Assembly (NCBI GenBank): GCA_013398295.1 | Contig: VZSF01001132.1 | Coordinates: forward strand, 271,950-335,949 | Direction: 5' to 3' | Length of the DNA stretch: 64,000 bases | From: Chionis minor | Taxonomy: Eukaryota > Chordata > Aves > Charadriiformes > Chionididae | In this document: one piece after another, positions 60,907-64,000 of the stretch | Layout of the letters: each line of letters begins with the position of its first letter | Position numbering within the stretch: the stretch's first letter is position 1 | Program-made: the position numbers and the translations under genes | Notes under the pieces: generated by a model | The model's database searches: none | The model's input: only the letters and a program-made list of their open reading frames with translations | Told to the model about the DNA's origin: nothing

Positions 60907-62071
60907 GGAAAAGCTCCTGCAGTAACATTGGATGAAAATTAAGCTTCTCAGATCTGTTTAAAAGATATTCTGTTTGATCTTTTATATCTTCTACTCTGAT
61001 TATCCAGGTTCCTTTTGATGTTGCTGAGCCCTATAGAACTGATATGTAAAAATACACATACATATGAATTAATATAGTGGGTACACATGCACACACACGC
61101 ACCCTCTCACGCTGTCCTTGCTGCCAGTGAATAAGAGATGAGAGATGTGGAACCAATGGAGATGAGGCCACTTAGGACCAAGATCCCATGCTCTGGCCCT
61201 GTGTTGTATGTCCCATGTTATGGTGTCCCCGGGGAAAGAAAAGCCTCCCTGATCTTTTCCTGGGCAGGAACCAGTAGGAAAACCTGTGTGATGAGATGCA
61301 TGGGCTAAGGGTGGTGTTGGTCAACATTTTGAGTTAGGAAACTGCAGTTGTTTGTTGGCACACCAGGCCCTGCCCTGTGCACCTCCCAAGCCCTTGAGAA
61401 GTCATGGACTGACACGATGACGTATGCCCATGGAAAACAGCGCTATGTCTCAGAGGCTGTTCAAAAAACACCCGCAGCCAAAGGGGCACAAGACATCTAC
61501 ACCTGGGGATCCTGGAGCAGCTTGTGCCCCCCCACAGTCCCCAGCAGACATATCCCCCTTGGGCCTCTCCCACCTTCCTACTGCTCCCCATGCCTTCCCG
61601 GGCCAGCTCCAGACTCCTTAGAAACATAGGACAAACTGATTTATTTTCTGCCCTCCCCTTAAGGTAAGGGAGTAGGGCCAGTCCTAGGATGGGTCACTGG
61701 TGCTATCAGGAGGATGGAGAAGGATTTTGCAAAGAGCAGCCGGGACAGTCCCTGCATGCCAAGCCAGCTGCCGTTGGGGTGGGAGGTGTATGGAGGCTAC
61801 ATTAAAATCGCCTTCTTGGCCAGGCAACAAGCCTACTTTGCCTCAGCACCACCACCTGCAAAGCACTTCTCATGCTGCCGTGACACGTGACCGCTTTGGA
61901 AGCAGCAGAACCCAACCCTGCGTGGGTCCTGCAATAAGTTCCACATCCCCCCAAGCCCAGGCTGTGCTGCGCTGGCCTCTGGTCCCCACTGCTGCGATGC
62001 CCACCTCTTCCAAACCTTTAATCTGCTTACCCTCAGGAGGCCCTGGGAGGCTGGCAAAGTGGTGTTAAGCT

Positions 62072-62162
62072 CATTTTACAGCAGGAAACACAAGTGATTT
62101 CCATACAAATACTGAGCAAGTTGGCAGCAGTGGTGGGACCCACACTGCATCTACCTAGGCTC
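62072..62162 (+). mobile_element. Possible MIR-type fragment
   Basis: CTCATTTTACAGCAGGAAACACAAGTGATT and AGTTGGCAGCAGTGGTGGGACCCACA are in the order expected for the MIR 3' half, but the match is weak and gapped. Confidence 0.3.
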
Positions 62163-62671
62163 CTGCTCTGGGTAGGACTACAGCTCTCTGCCTCCCACCT
62201 CCATCTCTGCCTGCTTGGCTTTGCACTGCCAGTGCCAGATCACACAAGGAGAACTCTCTCCTCCCCGTCTCCCCTTTTCAGGGACCAGCAATTTCCACAC
62301 CACCTTCCTCATCCCCTCATTCTCCCATGAGGATAAGGCACAATGAAGCACTCCAGCTGAATTTGGCCTCAAATGCATGCTTTCCTGCAATTTTAATATA
62401 CCAACATGGTTCTAATTGTTACAAATGTTTGGAGAGGAGTGTGGGCAGCTGGGAGCAGTAGGTACAGTATTTTGAGTTTTCTTAGTTGGGGCTGGTACAT
62501 TTGGTTGCTTCAGCCCCAGGGCACTGGCAGTCTGGTCCCACCTCACTAGCTGCAGTACTGTGTATTTATTCTCATTTCTTCTCTCCCTGGTCTCTCCCCA
62601 ACCCTCATTCGGATGTTTCCCAGGTAGATCTGTCTATTGCCACTCCCCTCCTAACAGTCTCAATTTAAAGG

Positions 62672-62686
62672 AAAAAAAAAAAAAAA
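62672..62686. repeat. Poly(A) run
   Basis: Fifteen A flanked by GG. No retroposon body is recognised. Confidence 0.8.
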
Positions 62687-62952
62687 GGAAAATACACAGC
62701 AAAATTATTTTAGTTTTACAGACAGCAATAAAATGATCAAAGGCTTATTTGTAGCTAACAGCGGACATACACCATTCATTGAACTAAGGTGGTGGTGGGA
62801 GAAACATTTTCTTCATCTCCCTACAAATGTGTTCCTTTTAAAAAAAATCAATGGAGGCAGATTTTTTAATTAAAGCAGATGTTGATCCTTCCTGGCCCTG
62901 ATGCTGCTACATGTTTTCTTTTTGTTGTGGCTGTTGTTATCTAATCTGGGCC

Positions 62953-62970
62953 TTTATTTATTTATTTATT
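62953..62970. repeat. (TTTA)n microsatellite
   Basis: Four TTTA/TATT units. Confidence 0.85.
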
Positions 62971-64000
62971 AGCCCCTGACAATAGGAGATTGTAGCTCTG
63001 ATTTCCCTGGTAGACTTGGGGAACAGAGGGGAGTTGGGCTTGTCAGAGGAAAACGTTTTTGTTTTGTCTCCAGTCTGTTTGCTACCTAGGTGAGGGTCAA
63101 ACACCTCCTTCCTGGGGCTTTCCCCGCCTCCAGCTCTGGCAATGCATAGGAAAGCTAAGCCTTGCTGTCTCCTTCTTTCCGTCCTTTTTACAGATGCAAA
63201 TCCCCTCTGCTCAAGCTCAAGAGTATTTCTGGGAATAAAACGTGCTCTGTGGAAATGCGTTCATTTGAAAGTGTTATGGAGATCTGTAGCTGAACTGATG
63301 AATGACTGGCTTTCCTTTCCTTTTTTTTTTAATACCTCTTTTTTTCTTTTCCAGAAAAAATCATCAGTTTAGTGGTCTGATAAAATGATCAAGAAAGCCA
63401 GCTCCTAAAGCATTCACCTTTCTTCTTCACCCAGCAGATCTGAATCTCCAGTTTCCTTCCTCTCTCCTTCACATCCTCTCTCAACAGCTCCTGTTATACA
63501 TGAGATCAAAGGGTTCCCAACAAGGCTTTCATAATGAATGTCCAAGATAAACATGCTTGCTCTATGCATCTTGCAAATGGACCTAGCACTGGACTTTGTG
63601 GACCTGAGCAGAACTGAGCATATGGACCATCTCCTTTCCCTTACTGTTGCTCTGTCTGATGTCTGCAAGGGTCCCTGGTCTTTTGCTCTTCAAATTCAGG
63701 CAAGTGCACAGAGGTGGGGGTTCATTCGCTGAAAACAACTGGCAGTACCCAGCTCCTTCAATCATCCTAATATCTAAAGCAGAGAGAGGAAGCCTCAGAG
63801 AATCTAAATCAAGGATAGGCTCATCCTCCATTTCAAGAGCTCTTGGCATGAGCTAAGATCAGGCCATGATGGAGAGAGATGTTTGGGCTGTCCTCTGCTG
63901 CAGGCACTTCCTGAAGGCTATATTTCAGTCCCCACAGATGCCTCTTGCCTATGGGACTCCCTGTCTGCATTCATGGGTTATGCCTAGACATAACCTAAGG

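Larger units (their letters stand above)
59514..64000. other. Non-coding stretch, no supported gene
   Basis: No recognised gene. It contains A-runs (60893-60906, 62672-62686), a (TTTA)n run (62953-62970) and a faint MIR-like phrase near 62072-62162 (CTCATTTTACAGCAGGAAACAC, later GGCAGCAGTGGTGGGACCCACA). GC-richer parts at 59.7-60.3 kb and 61.3-62.3 kb yield longer random open frames on both strands. Confidence 0.5.

Noticed and set aside
62641..62700. Poly(A) run considered as the tail of a processed pseudogene
   Set aside because: No gene-like or SINE body upstream and no flanking target-site duplication. The same holds for the A-runs at 42872 and 60893.

Overview
The window looks like avian nuclear DNA, mostly intergenic or deep-intronic. 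The evidence is three pieces of CR1 LINE (one ending in the CR1-type 8-bp 3' repeat), an LTR-type repeat I recognise from bird genomes, a decayed MIR-type SINE, low overall repeat content, CpG depletion, and no Alu, L1 or B-type SINEs. The species cannot be named from this. I recognise no known protein-coding gene. Nearly all open frames are short, lack domains and occur at the density expected of random sequence.

Layout: 1-18 kb is AT-rich with little structure, apart from a short CpG-retaining block (2.64-2.75 kb) and a MIR-type SINE (9.2-9.4 kb). 18.6-20.3 kb holds two stretches that read like conserved non-coding elements. 20.3-25.7 kb is somewhat richer in GC and contains an 82-bp-arm inverted repeat (24432-24623). 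25767-26626 is a right-truncated LTR-type repeat that abuts a CR1 reverse-transcriptase remnant. From there to 30970 a 2172-bp block occurs twice in tandem, almost identical, with the window's only N at the junction. 33.0-37.7 kb contains several regulatory-looking AT-rich blocks and a small CpG cluster at 36.1 kb. 41684-42325 has three exon-like segments that read in one frame to a stop. 45822-47160 is a minus-strand CR1. 55.5-59.2 kb combines homeodomain/POU-type motif clusters with three more phase-compatible exon-like segments ending at a stop and an AATAAA. 59.5-64 kb shows nothing firm.

The firmest observations are the repeats: the tandem duplication, the CR1 copies, the LTR-type repeat and the long inverted repeat. 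The two multi-exon candidates and the conserved-element candidates are inferences by eye. They rest on splice-site quality, frame continuity, CpG retention and motif content, and need alignment or RNA evidence. No functional pathway can be assigned to this window.
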